64,000 nucleotides of DNA. Origin: Hyalangium ruber (GTDB lineage Bacteria > Myxococcota > Myxococcia > Myxococcales > Myxococcaceae). Position numbers and translations under genes: made by a program. Below, in pieces: positions 26,105 to 35,018 of the stretch. Each line of letters opens with the position of its first letter. Position 1 is the stretch's first letter. The notes under the pieces were generated by a model. That model was not told the DNA's origin. It was given only the letters and a program-made list of their open reading frames with translations, and did not search any database. The stretch is taken from positions 1 through 64,000 of the forward strand of contig NZ_JAXIVS010000005.1 in NCBI RefSeq assembly GCF_034259325.1. Reading direction: 5' to 3'.

Positions 26105-26207
26105 AGAGAAGACCCTCAAGGTGCACCGCGCCCGCATCATCCAGAAGCTGGGAGTGGACTCGATGGCGGAGCGGGTGCGGTTCGTGGACCGGCTGGCCCA
26201 GAGCTGA
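26103..26207 (+). pseudogene. C-terminal stump of a LuxR/FixJ-type response regulator
   Basis: Directly after the immunity gene stop, an open frame reads KTLKVHRARIIQKLGVDSMAE and ends with RLAQS and TGA 26205-26207. This is the recognition helix and C-terminal end of a GerE/LuxR HTH as in FixJ-like regulators (usually SEKTVKVHRxRVMxKL). Nothing of the receiver domain or first HTH half is present; upstream sequence belongs to the immunity gene. I take it as the right-hand scar of the accessory insertion that began near 24423. Confidence 0.7.
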
Positions 26208-26383
26208 GCCCGCGCTGTGTAAGCACAAAGTCCTATATCCACTTCCTGACACTTCCAGTAAAGAGCGGGGCGCTCGCTGGCTGTCTCCAGCGGAGCCCAG
26301 TGATGCGTCACGGGGTGCTTGTCGACCGCTCGAACCCGGGCGGCACCGCCATCTCCGTGCATGACACCTGATGCGGAGAACTC

Positions 26384-28255
26384 ATGAGTGACACCCAGCG
26401 CCTGCCAGAATCCCTGGTGGGATACACGCGCCTGTCCACTGTTGCCACCCTGCTGCTCACCTCGGCCGCGCTCGCGCAGCCTGCGGGCCTGCCAGCGTTC
26501 GAGCTGGAGCGGCTGCAACTCAATCCCGGCGCCCGTGACAGTCTCGTGTTGTCGACGGGCGACCTGCTGCAGCGGGGCCAGTACCGCCTCGGCCTCACCG
26601 CGCATTATGAGCGCGAGCCGCTCGTGCTCCTCGAGCACGGCGAGCAGAGCGCCACCATCATCTCCGACCGCGTAACGGCGCACCTGAGCGGCGCCTACGC
26701 CGTCACCGACTGGCTCGAGCTGGGCGCGCAGGTGCCCGTGGTGGCCCAATGGGGCCCGGACATCTCGGCGCTGGGCCTGTCCGCGCCCCGTACCCTGGCA
26801 CTCGGCACCCCCTGGCTGCAGGGACGCGCCGGCCTCCTCTCCGAACGGGGGGGTGGACCGCTCGACCTGGGCGTGCACCTCGGCGCGGCGCTGCCCCTGG
26901 GCAGCTCGGCGGCCCTCACCCGGGATCAGGGCTTCGTCTTCTCCCCTCGCCTGGGCCTCGGCAAGCAGCTCGGAGACACCTGGCGCGTGGGCGCTGATGT
27001 GGGCGCGCTCGTCCGCACCAAGACGTACGCGCTCTCCGGCAACACGCGGAGCCCCCAGGACGAGCTGGGCGTGGAGGTGCATGGCGGCCTCAACCTCTCC
27101 GCCGCCCTGTTCGGCCTCAAGGAGGAGCTGGTGGTGCGCGGCGCGCTGCCCGTGGCGCGCTCGCCCTCCTCCCTGGAAGTGCTGCTCGGCCTGCGTGCCC
27201 CCCTGGGCGCTGGAGCCGAGGTGTACGCCATGGGCGGCCCCGGCTTCGGAGAGACTCCCGGCACTCCGCGGTTCCGCGTGCTCGCGGGCGTCTCGTTCAC
27301 CCCCGAGGCCGCTCCCGTGAGCCGGTGCGTGGAGGGCCAGCCCTACGCCCTGGCCCAGTGCCCGGAGCTCGACGCGGATGGCGACGGCGTGAAGAACGTG
27401 GCCGACCGCTGCCCGTCCGACAAGGGACTCGCCCAGCTCAACGGCTGCGCCGACACCGATGACGACAAGGACGGCATCCTCAGCCTGGCTGACCGCTGCC
27501 CCGCGCAGGCGGAGAACACCAACGGCTATCAGGACGACGACGGCTGCCCAGATGATCCGGATACGGATGGGGATGGCCTCGCCGACTCGAAGGACGCGTG
27601 CCCGCGCGACGCGGAGGACCTGGACGGCTTCGAGGACGCCAACGGCTGCCCGGATCCGGACAACGACCAGGACGGCCTCGCCGACGCACGCGACGCCTGC
27701 ATGAACGAGGCGGGCCCGAAGGAGAACCGCGGCTGCCCCGACAAGGATCGCGATGGGGACGGCCTCGTCGACCGGCTCGACAACTGCCCCGACGAGAAGG
27801 GCCCCGAGAAGAACAAGGGCTGCAAGGAGAAGCAGTTGGCGCAGATCGACGAGGGGCAGATCCGCATGCTCGAGTCCGTCTTCTTCGAGCAGAACGAGGA
27901 CGTCATCAGCAAGCGCAGCTACAAGCTGCTCGACACGGTGGCGGCCATCCTCCAGTCGCACCCGGAGATCCAGAAGCTGCGCATCGAGGGCCACACCGAC
28001 AACAAGGGCGATGCCGCGTACAACCTGGAGTTGTCGCAGCGCCGTGCCGAGGCGGTGGCGAAGTACCTCGTGGGCAAGAGCGTGGTGCGCGAGCGCCTGG
28101 ACCCCAAGGGCTTCGGTCCGGCCCAGCCCATCGCCAGCAACGACACCCAGGAAGGCCGCGCGAAGAACCGCCGCGTGGAGTTCAAGATCGTTGGAGACGT
28201 CGAGGGCGTGAAGACGCAGCAGGGCGCGCCCACCTCCGATACCCTCGAGAAGTGA
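26384..28255 (+). CDS. OmpA-family outer-membrane protein with TSP3 (calcium-binding) repeats
   Basis: A 623-residue protein. It has a signal peptide (about 1-31) and a 300-residue beta-barrel-like region rich in alternating hydrophobic strands. Then come six or so thrombospondin type-3 repeats with DxDxDGxxDxxDxCP motifs (DADGDGVKNVADRCP, DTDGDGLADSKDACP and others, about 330-475). Last is an OmpA/MotB peptidoglycan-binding domain with LRIEGHTDNKGDAAYN and SQRRAEAVAKYL. It should anchor the outer membrane to peptidoglycan, with calcium-stiffened repeats between. GGAG lies six bases before ATG. The DUF4215 protein gene starts 12 bases later, so the two are probably one operon. Confidence 0.88.
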   Translation: MSDTQRLPESLVGYTRLSTVATLLLTSAALAQPAGLPAFELERLQLNPGARDSLVLSTGDLLQRGQYRLGLTAHYEREPLVLLEHGEQSATIISDRVTAHLSGAYAVTDWLELGAQVPVVAQWGPDISALGLSAPRTLALGTPWLQGRAGLLSERGGGPLDLGVHLGAALPLGSSAALTRDQGFVFSPRLGLGKQLGDTWRVGADVGALVRTKTYALSGNTRSPQDELGVEVHGGLNLSAALFGLKEELVVRGALPVARSPSSLEVLLGLRAPLGAGAEVYAMGGPGFGETPGTPRFRVLAGVSFTPEAAPVSRCVEGQPYALAQCPELDADGDGVKNVADRCPSDKGLAQLNGCADTDDDKDGILSLADRCPAQAENTNGYQDDDGCPDDPDTDGDGLADSKDACPRDAEDLDGFEDANGCPDPDNDQDGLADARDACMNEAGPKENRGCPDKDRDGDGLVDRLDNCPDEKGPEKNKGCKEKQLAQIDEGQIRMLESVFFEQNEDVISKRSYKLLDTVAAILQSHPEIQKLRIEGHTDNKGDAAYNLELSQRRAEAVAKYLVGKSVVRERLDPKGFGPAQPIASNDTQEGRAKNRRVEFKIVGDVEGVKTQQGAPTSDTLEK

Positions 28256-28266
28256 GGCGACATTTC

Positions 28267-31200
28267 ATGGATACGTATGACATTGAAGCTCTCTGCCAGG
28301 AGTCGGCGGCCGTGAAGCGCTCGCGCGCGGGTATCTCCGCGGCGGCGCTCGCGCTCGCCCTCCTCTCCACCCTCACCGGCTGCGGGACGGATGTCTCGCA
28401 GCCTCCTCCCCCCGGGCCCACGCTGGCGAGCCAGTCGCGGCCCCTCGCCGGAGACGGAAAGCTCCAGCCCGGCGAGCAATGTGACGATGGCAACACCACG
28501 AACGGCGACGGCTGTTCCAGCACCGGCGTCATCGAGTCCGGCTACCTGTGTCACGTCCCCGGCCGGGCCTGCTCCCTGGCGAGCCTGTGCGGCAACAACA
28601 CGACGGACTCGGGCGAGGCCTGCGACGACGGCAACGTGACGGACAACGGCAACGGCTGCTCGGCCACGTGCGACCTGTCGCTGTGCGGCAACGGCGTATT
28701 CAACAACCGCCAGTACCCGTCCTTCGCACAGGAGATCTGCGACGACGGCAACCGCTTCGAGGGTGACGGGTGCAGCCGGCTGTGCGAGGTGGAGCCCGGC
28801 TTCGCCTGCGCGGGCAACCCGAGCCGCTGCGTGCCCGCGGGCGTGGCGCTGTTCAACACCGGCGTCGACGCGAACAACCGCCGTCTGGAGACGGGGAAGG
28901 ATCCCCACTGGTTCTACGTGGGCACCACCACGGGCGCGGACCCCGGCCCGCGCAACGCCTCGGACTGGCCGCAGGAGGTCCAGACGGCGCGCTTCATGGC
29001 GCCGCAGGACTCGTTCACCTGCGTGTACCAGGACTTCATGGTGCCTTCGACGACCCACGTCCCGCAGTTCCGTCTGCAGCTGGCCACCTTCAACGACAAC
29101 GACTTCTCCAGCGCCAAGGTGAACGGCGTGAACATCACGCCCGTCATCGTCAACAACCCACCCGGCCAGCCCTGGCAGAAGAACATCTTCCGAGAGTTCG
29201 GCACTTCGGCGGCCTGGCGCGCCGGCCTCAACCGCATCGAGCTGTGCAATGAAAACGATCCCGGCGAGGAGCCCAACGCCTACCGCTATCTCTTCGTGGA
29301 CGCGTACGACGACAAGTGCGGCGACGGGGTGATTTCGCTGCGCGAGGAGTGCGACGACGGCAACACCACCCCGGGCGACGGCTGCAACGCGAGCTGCGGC
29401 ATGGAGCCCGGCTACGCCTGCACCGGCCAGCCCAGCCAGTGCGCCGCCACCTGCGGCAACGGCGTGCAGAACGCGGGCGAGCAGTGCGACGACGGCAACA
29501 CCACCTCGGGTGACGGCTGCAACAGGAGCTGCCGGGTGGAGGCCGGCCACGCGTGCCCCATCGCCGGACAGCCCTGCGTGACGACCTGCGGCAACGGCGC
29601 CATCGACCCCGGCGAGCAGTGCGATGACGGCAACGGGTACAACTCCGACGGCTGCTCCGCGGCGTGCCGCATCGAGCGCGGCTACGAGTGCGCGGACGCT
29701 CCGTCCGCCTGCGCCCCCCTGTGCGGCAACGGCCGGATGGACAGCGGGGAGCTGTGCGACGATGGCAACACCACCCTGGGGGATGGGTGCTCCAATGCCT
29801 GCACCCTGGAGCTGGGCTACGCGTGCCCCACCGTCGGCCAGCCCTGCGTGCAGACCTGCGGCAACGGCACGGTGGACCCCGGTGAGCAGTGCGATGACAA
29901 CAACCTGGCGCCCCTCGATGGCTGCGGCACCGAGTGCCGCGTCGAGCCGGGTTACGCCTGCAGCACGCCCTCGAGCGGGTCTTCCGTGTGCGCCGCCACC
30001 TGCGGCAACGGCACGCTGGATCCGAACGAGCAGTGCGATGACAACAACACGACGGCCGGTGATGGCTGCACGCCGGGCTGCCGCGTCGAGACCGGCTACT
30101 CCTGCAGCGGGCAGCCGAGCACCTGCGGCACCGTGTGTGGCGACGGCATCCTGGCGGGCGGCGAGCAGTGCGACACCGGCAACACCACCGCCGGTGACGG
30201 CTGCGATGCGTCGTGCCACATCGAGACCGGCTGGAGGTGCCCGGCACCCGGGACGGTGTGCTTCCAGACGTGCGGCAACGGCACGGTGGAGTCCGGCGAG
30301 CGGTGCGACGACGGCAACACCACCGCCGGCGATGGCTGCGGCGGCACCTGCCAGGTCGAAAGCGGCTACCTCTGCAGCGGCGCCCCCAGCGCCTGCCTCA
30401 CCACGTGCGGTGACGGCATCGTGGCGGGCACCGAGGTGTGCGACGACGGCAACCTGTCCGGGGGCGACACGTGCTCCCCGCGCTGCCTGTGGGACGTGGG
30501 CCAGGCCTGCACGGCTTCCGGCGTCTGCGACGGCATCTGCAACCCCGCCAACAACACCTGTGCGCTCGCCAACGTCTGCGGCAACGGCCTCGTCGAGGGC
30601 TCGGAGAGCTGCGACGACGGCAACACCGCCTCCGCCGACGGCTGCAGCTCCACCTGCGCCCTCGAGCCCGGGTCCAGCTGCTACGGCAACGCGCCGTCCA
30701 TCTGCCACCTGAACTGCGGCGACGGCAATCTCGGCGAGGGCGAGCAGTGCGACGATTCCAACGTCACGGCCGGTGATGGCTGCGCCACCCACTGCACCAT
30801 CGAGGCCGGTTACAGCTGCACCGGCAACCCGTCGGTGTGCGCGGTGCGGTGCGGCGATGGCGTCAAGGCCGCGTCCGAGGCCTGCGACGACGGCAATACC
30901 GTCTCCGGTGACAGCTGCAACTCCGCCTGCGCCGTGGAGAGCGGCTCCAGCTGCCAGAACACGGGCGTGCAGGCCTTCTTCACCCGCCGCGGCCGCACCG
31001 ACTGCACGCAGGTGTCGAGCCTCACCGCTCCGTCGCTGGCCTCCAGCACGTCCCAGCCCGTGCTGAGCGTGCCGGGCCGCTACCGCATGCACTACGTCTC
31101 GGGAGCCGTCAGCTACTCGGGCGGCGTCAACTGGTACCCCGGCATCCTCGGCGTCAACGTCGACGCGGGCGCCGGTGTGCAGCGCTTCTCGCTCGGCATC

Positions 31201-32268
31201 GACTCCCCGACCGTCCCGCCCTCCGCCACGCGTGATGAGGCCATGACACTCGGCTTCCCGCTGCTGCGCGACTTTGACGCGGGCACGGGAGAGGTGCGCC
31301 TGGCCCTCATCGACACGGACTGCGACCTCGGCGACAACAGCGACACCGCCGTCACCTACCGCGTGGACGCGCTGTCCATTTGCCAGTGGATTCCCGCCAT
31401 CACGAGCCCTTCCTCGGGTGGCCTCTCGGGTCCGAACATCGGGGGCACCGCCTCGCCGGGCGCCACCGTGCATGTGTACATCGACGGCGGCACCACGCCG
31501 GCCTGCACCGCCACCGCCGATGCCTCCGGCCATTGGACGTGCACCCTCTCCGGCGTCGACGCAGGGCCGCACTCGGCCGTGGTCACCTCCACCCTCGTGG
31601 GTGCCACGGAGACCGCACCCGCCATCAACTTCACCCTCGACCTGACGCCGCCGGCCGCGCCCGTCATCACGGGTCCGAAGCCGGACTCCGTGCTCGCCAT
31701 CTCGACGCCCGCGCTGAGCGGTGCGGCGGACCCGAGCAGCGTGGTGACGGTGCGCGAGGGCTCGACGGTGCTGTGCACCGCCACCGCCAATGACAGCGGC
31801 GAGTGGAGCTGCACGCCGTCCACGCCGCTCGCCGATGGCCCACACACCGTGACGGCCACGGCCTCCAACGCCGCGGGGACCACCAGCCCGGTGTCCAACT
31901 CCGTCACCTTCACCACTGACACCCAGGCGCCCGATACCACCATCCGCCACGGCCCTCCCTCGAGCACCGAGGACAACGCCGCGGCGTTCGGTTACGCGTC
32001 GAACGAGAATGGCGTGCGCTACGAGTGCAGCCTGGATAGCAGGGACTACGCTCCTTGTGAGGACGCCTACGACGTCAAGCCCGGGGAGCACACGCTGAGC
32101 GTGCGCGCCGTGGACGCCGCGGGCAACGTGGATGCCACGCCCGCCGTGTACACGTGGACGGTGGAAGACACCCGCACCTTCGCCGGTGGTGGATGCAGCG
32201 CGGCGCCCGCCTCGTCGTGGTTGGCGCTGCTGGGCCTGCTGGGGCTGCGCCGCAGGAGCCGCCGCTGA
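28267..32268 (+). CDS. Giant Cys-rich DUF4215 surface protein with MYXO-CTERM tail
   Basis: A 1333-residue protein. The N-terminal 38 residues contain a lipobox-like LTGC, then by my count 15 DUF4215 repeats of the form CDDGNTTxGDGCxxxC, each followed by LExGYxCxGxPSxC-type spacers. A DUF4114-like or jelly-roll segment (about 185-345) interrupts repeats 3 and 4. After the repeats come Ig-like domains (about 1040-1220, with STPALSGAADPSS) and an Ig-like segment ECSLDSRDYAPC. The end is GGGCSAAP, a hydrophobic helix and RRRSRR: the MYXO-CTERM sorting signal, where the Cys is processed and lipidated on the way to the surface. Likely a large cell-surface or adhesin-like protein acting with the upstream OmpA protein. 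Confidence 0.88.
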   Translation: MDTYDIEALCQESAAVKRSRAGISAAALALALLSTLTGCGTDVSQPPPPGPTLASQSRPLAGDGKLQPGEQCDDGNTTNGDGCSSTGVIESGYLCHVPGRACSLASLCGNNTTDSGEACDDGNVTDNGNGCSATCDLSLCGNGVFNNRQYPSFAQEICDDGNRFEGDGCSRLCEVEPGFACAGNPSRCVPAGVALFNTGVDANNRRLETGKDPHWFYVGTTTGADPGPRNASDWPQEVQTARFMAPQDSFTCVYQDFMVPSTTHVPQFRLQLATFNDNDFSSAKVNGVNITPVIVNNPPGQPWQKNIFREFGTSAAWRAGLNRIELCNENDPGEEPNAYRYLFVDAYDDKCGDGVISLREECDDGNTTPGDGCNASCGMEPGYACTGQPSQCAATCGNGVQNAGEQCDDGNTTSGDGCNRSCRVEAGHACPIAGQPCVTTCGNGAIDPGEQCDDGNGYNSDGCSAACRIERGYECADAPSACAPLCGNGRMDSGELCDDGNTTLGDGCSNACTLELGYACPTVGQPCVQTCGNGTVDPGEQCDDNNLAPLDGCGTECRVEPGYACSTPSSGSSVCAATCGNGTLDPNEQCDDNNTTAGDGCTPGCRVETGYSCSGQPSTCGTVCGDGILAGGEQCDTGNTTAGDGCDASCHIETGWRCPAPGTVCFQTCGNGTVESGERCDDGNTTAGDGCGGTCQVESGYLCSGAPSACLTTCGDGIVAGTEVCDDGNLSGGDTCSPRCLWDVGQACTASGVCDGICNPANNTCALANVCGNGLVEGSESCDDGNTASADGCSSTCALEPGSSCYGNAPSICHLNCGDGNLGEGEQCDDSNVTAGDGCATHCTIEAGYSCTGNPSVCAVRCGDGVKAASEACDDGNTVSGDSCNSACAVESGSSCQNTGVQAFFTRRGRTDCTQVSSLTAPSLASSTSQPVLSVPGRYRMHYVSGAVSYSGGVNWYPGILGVNVDAGAGVQRFSLGIDSPTVPPSATRDEAMTLGFPLLRDFDAGTGEVRLALIDTDCDLGDNSDTAVTYRVDALSICQWIPAITSPSSGGLSGPNIGGTASPGATVHVYIDGGTTPACTATADASGHWTCTLSGVDAGPHSAVVTSTLVGATETAPAINFTLDLTPPAAPVITGPKPDSVLAISTPALSGAADPSSVVTVREGSTVLCTATANDSGEWSCTPSTPLADGPHTVTATASNAAGTTSPVSNSVTFTTDTQAPDTTIRHGPPSSTEDNAAAFGYASNENGVRYECSLDSRDYAPCEDAYDVKPGEHTLSVRAVDAAGNVDATPAVYTWTVEDTRTFAGGGCSAAPASSWLALLGLLGLRRRSRR

Positions 32269-32319
32269 GGCTGTGAGCAGTCCCTGAAAGACCCCCGGGG
32301 GTCCACGTAAGGCATGCAG

Positions 32320-32359
32320 CACGGCCCCGCGTTCCTGAAGAGAGGGACGCGGGGCCGTG
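32320..32359. terminator. Strong hairpin between convergent genes
   Basis: CACGGCCCCGCGTTCC (32320-32335) pairs with GGGACGCGGGGCCGTG (32344-32359), a 16-pair stem with one G-U and an eight-base loop. It lies between the DUF4215 gene stop and the LysR gene stop, so it can serve both. A perfect palindrome GACCCCCGGGGGTC precedes it at 32290-32303. No long T-run is present. Confidence 0.65.
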
Positions 32360-32367
32360 GAGGCTGG

Positions 32368-33267
32368 CTACGCGCGCTTTCGCCGCGAGCCGCCGTGCAG
32401 CGGCAATTTCGGCTCGGCCAGCGTTGCCATGGCATCCACGAAGAGGCGGACCTTTGCCGGAAGCTTCAGCCGACTTGGGTAGACGACGTGGATGGCCCGC
32501 AGCATCGCGGGCCTGGGGCCGAAGAGGACCTTCAGCCGGCCGTCACGGACTGCATCCCGGCAGAGGATGGCCGGGACGCGCGCGATGCCGACCCCGGCGA
32601 TCGCCGCCTCGCACGCGAGTTCGAGGTCATTCACGGTCAGGACCGGATCGATTCGAGTCTTCACTCCCTCGGCCTCCCACGTCTCGAACGCACTGAAGCC
32701 AATGCAGCGTGCGGAGCGGAGCTCCCTGGCGCTCGGCGTGCCGTACTTCGACAGGAAGCGAGGGCTCGCTACGAAATGGACCGGACCCTCGCCGAGCTTT
32801 CGCGCCACGAGTGACGAGTCGTCGAGCGGGCCGATGTGAATCGCGACATCCAGCCCCTCTTCGATGAGGTGGACCCGGCGGTCCGCCAGCACCAGCTCCA
32901 CCCGCGCCTGGGGATGGCGGGCGAGGTACTCCGAAATCACGGGGGTCAGGTAGCGCCGCCCGTAGAGCATCGGCGAGGAGACCCGCAACAGGCCGACTGG
33001 CTCCGCCTGCCGCTGTTGCACCTCACTGTTCGCCTCGTCGATCTGTGCGGCGATGGCGGCGCAACGCTCGTAGTACGTCGCTCCGGCCCCAGTGACCCGC
33101 AGGCGCCGCGTCGTTCGCTCCAGAAGCCGCACCCCAAGCCGCTCCTCCAGCTTGCGGATACGCTCGCTGATGGTCTGCTTGGTGATGCCGAGCTGGCGCG
33201 CCGCCCGGGTGAAGCTCTCCTCTCGAACGACCGCGGCGAAGAGCATCATGTCGGCGGGTGAGATCAT
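32368..33267 (-). CDS. LysR-family transcriptional regulator
   Basis: A 299-residue LTTR. It starts MISPADMMLFAAVVREESFTR, with the HTH part LGITKQTISERIRKLEERLG; the effector domain contains LLRVSSPMLYGRRYLTPVI, in the style of the DsdC/YafC-like proteobacterial group. ATG 33267 was chosen because the HTH begins there; the frame is open 35 codons further up but without coding sense. It is divergent from a glutathione S-transferase gene with a shared intergenic inverted repeat, so control of that gene is likely. Confidence 0.88.
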   Translation of the reverse strand: MISPADMMLFAAVVREESFTRAARQLGITKQTISERIRKLEERLGVRLLERTTRRLRVTGAGATYYERCAAIAAQIDEANSEVQQRQAEPVGLLRVSSPMLYGRRYLTPVISEYLARHPQARVELVLADRRVHLIEEGLDVAIHIGPLDDSSLVARKLGEGPVHFVASPRFLSKYGTPSARELRSARCIGFSAFETWEAEGVKTRIDPVLTVNDLELACEAAIAGVGIARVPAILCRDAVRDGRLKVLFGPRPAMLRAIHVVYPSRLKLPAKVRLFVDAMATLAEPKLPLHGGSRRKRA

Positions 33268-33285
33268 GACCGTCAAGCCTAGCCT

Positions 33286-33315
33286 GACAATGAGTTCGCC
33301 TGTGGCTGCATTGTC
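33286..33315. promoter_or_regulatory. Putative LysR operator in front of gst
   Basis: GACAATG (33286-33292) and CATTGTC (33309-33315) form a perfect seven-base inverted repeat with a 16-base spacer in the 103-base region between the divergent lysR and gst starts. The total of 30 bases is wider than the simplest LTTR box, so it may combine two half-sites. Confidence 0.45.
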
Positions 33316-33370
33316 TGTGCGCCCCGGTCGCCGCATGTTGCCGCTTCCCGCCACCCCCAGGAGCGCACCC

Positions 33371-33985
33371 ATGAAGCTCTATTTTGCCCCCAGAACCCGA
33401 GCGACCCGTGCCCGATGGCTGCTGGAGGAGCTCGGAGTACCGTACGAGCTGGTCAAGCTCGACCTCGCTCGACAGGAGAACGCCACCCCCGCATACCTGG
33501 CGGTGCATCCGCTGGGCGAAGTCCCCGCCCTGGTGGATGGGGACGTCACGCTGCTCGAGTCCCTGGCCATCTGCCTCCATCTGGCCGACCGGTTCCCGGA
33601 GAAGCACCTGGCGCCACCGGTGGGCTCCGCGGAGTGCGGCCCTTATTACCAATGGATGGTCTTCGCCGAGGTGAGCCTCGACCCCGTGGTGATGGCGTTC
33701 TACAGGCACGCGCAGTTGCCCGAAGAGCAGAAGGCCCGCGCGCACTCGGAGGAAGCGCTCGCGAAGCACAGGACCCGCCTCACGGCCGTGCTCGACGTCA
33801 TCCAAGGGGGCCTCGGCGGCCGTGAATTCCTCGTGGGAGGGGCGTTCACCGCCGCCGATGTGGTGATGGCGTCCATCCTCCACCTGGCAAACACGCTGAA
33901 GCTGCTCGACGACCATCCGCGGTTGGTGGAGTACGTCAAGCGCCACAGTCAACGTCCTGCGGTGAGGAAAGCCGTCTCGGGGTGA
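33371..33985 (+). CDS. Glutathione S-transferase
   Basis: A 204-residue cytosolic GST. The N-terminal thioredoxin-like domain reads [20 protein letters not shown] with the glutathione-site motifs GEVPALVD (the cis-Pro) and LLESLAI; the C-terminal helical domain has the N-capping motif [10 protein letters not shown]. It conjugates or reduces electrophiles with glutathione; the substrate is unknown. AGGAG precedes ATG by seven bases. It is paired with the divergent LysR gene, a common detoxification layout. Confidence 0.88.
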   Translation: MKLYFAPRTRATRARWLLEELGVPYELVKLDLARQENATPAYLAVHPLGEVPALVDGDVTLLESLAICLHLADRFPEKHLAPPVGSAECGPYYQWMVFAEVSLDPVVMAFYRHAQLPEEQKARAHSEEALAKHRTRLTAVLDVIQGGLGGREFLVGGAFTAADVVMASILHLANTLKLLDDHPRLVEYVKRHSQRPAVRKAVSG

Positions 33986-34100
33986 GGCCGATCGAGATCC
34001 TCGTCGAGGTCGGACGACGCCTTATGGTAGGCGGCCAGGAAGACCTGATCGTGGACGTGACGCTCAACCTCCTCGCTCAGCGCAAAAAAGGGTTGAATCC

Positions 34101-34958
34101 ATGGCGGAGCAGGACCTGAAGGGCAAGACGTTCCTCGTCACCGGGGCCAACTCAGGCATCGGGCGGTCCACGGCGGAGGCGCTCGTTTCACGCGGAGCCG
34201 CGGTGGTCATGGCCTCGCGCTCGGCCGAGCGCACCCTGCCCGTTCTCGAGGACATCCGCCGCAAGCACCCGGGCGCCGACCTGGAGTTCCTCGCGCTGGA
34301 CCTCGCCTCGCTGCGCGCAGTGAAGGAGTCCGCCGAGCGCTTCCTCGCCACTGGCCGGCCCCTCGACGTGCTCATCAACAACGCGGGCATCGCCGCGACG
34401 CCCGGGGTGACGCAGGACGGCTTCGAGGTGACGTTCGGGACGAACCACCTCGGGCCCTTCCTCCTCACCTCGCTGCTGCTCCCCCGGCTGCAGGAGGCGA
34501 AGCGGGCGCGCATCGTCAACGTGGCGAGCCGCGCGCACCAGCGGGTGCCCGGCATCGACTGGGCCATGCTCGAGCGGCCCACGCGGAGCGTGCAGGAGCG
34601 GCTGCGAATGTACGGGGTGAGCAAGCTGATGAACGTGCTGCACGCGGCCGAGCTGGCGCGGCGGCTGGCCGGCACCGGGGTGACGACCTACTCCCTGCAC
34701 CCCGGCGTCGTGGCGTCCGACATCTGGCGGGAGGCGCCCTGGCCCATCCGCCCGGTGATGAAGCTCTTCATGCTCTCCAACGAGGAGGGCGCGCGCACCT
34801 CGCTGTACTGCGCCACCGCCCCGGAGCTGGAGAGCGTGTGCGGCCGCTACTACGACAACTCCCGGGAGCGGACACCGAGCCGCCTGGCACAGGACGCCGC
34901 GCTCGCGCGCGAGCTGTACGAGCGCTCCGAGGCGATGGTGAAGCGCGTGCTCGGCTAA
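34101..34958 (+). CDS. Short-chain dehydrogenase (retinol dehydrogenase-like)
   Basis: A 285-residue classical [11 protein letters not shown] nucleotide loop (about 14-21), [11 protein letters not shown], the active serine in NVASRAH, and the YGVSK catalytic Tyr-Lys pair. The motif [12 protein letters not shown] after it is typical of the retinol-dehydrogenase/WWOX-like group that oxidises or reduces hydrophobic alcohols. All key residues are present. It stands alone, followed by the convergent imuB gene. Confidence 0.88.
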   Translation: MAEQDLKGKTFLVTGANSGIGRSTAEALVSRGAAVVMASRSAERTLPVLEDIRRKHPGADLEFLALDLASLRAVKESAERFLATGRPLDVLINNAGIAATPGVTQDGFEVTFGTNHLGPFLLTSLLLPRLQEAKRARIVNVASRAHQRVPGIDWAMLERPTRSVQERLRMYGVSKLMNVLHAAELARRLAGTGVTTYSLHPGVVASDIWREAPWPIRPVMKLFMLSNEEGARTSLYCATAPELESVCGRYYDNSRERTPSRLAQDAALARELYERSEAMVKRVLG

Positions 34959-35018
34959 GCGCCACTCGTCACTCGGCGATTGTTACTGAAGCGAGGACGC
35001 GGAGCCGTGGAGGCAGGC

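Noticed and set aside
28470-30950. Regularly spaced GACGGCAACACCACC repeats
   Set aside because: They are the coding repeats of DUF4215 (CDDGNTT) and not a CRISPR or mobile repeat.
27919-32322. A very long minus-strand open frame opposite the OmpA and DUF4215 genes
   Set aside because: It is a shadow produced by the repeated high-GC codons of the DUF4215 gene; its composition is His/Arg/Val/Ala-rich without domains, and the plus-strand product is clearly real.
33949-34085. Minus-strand frame reading [18 protein letters not shown] between gst and the SDR
   Set aside because: The composition is natural, but it overlaps the end of gst, has no start codon with a ribosome-binding site and is only about 45 codons long; it could be a remnant but cannot be supported.
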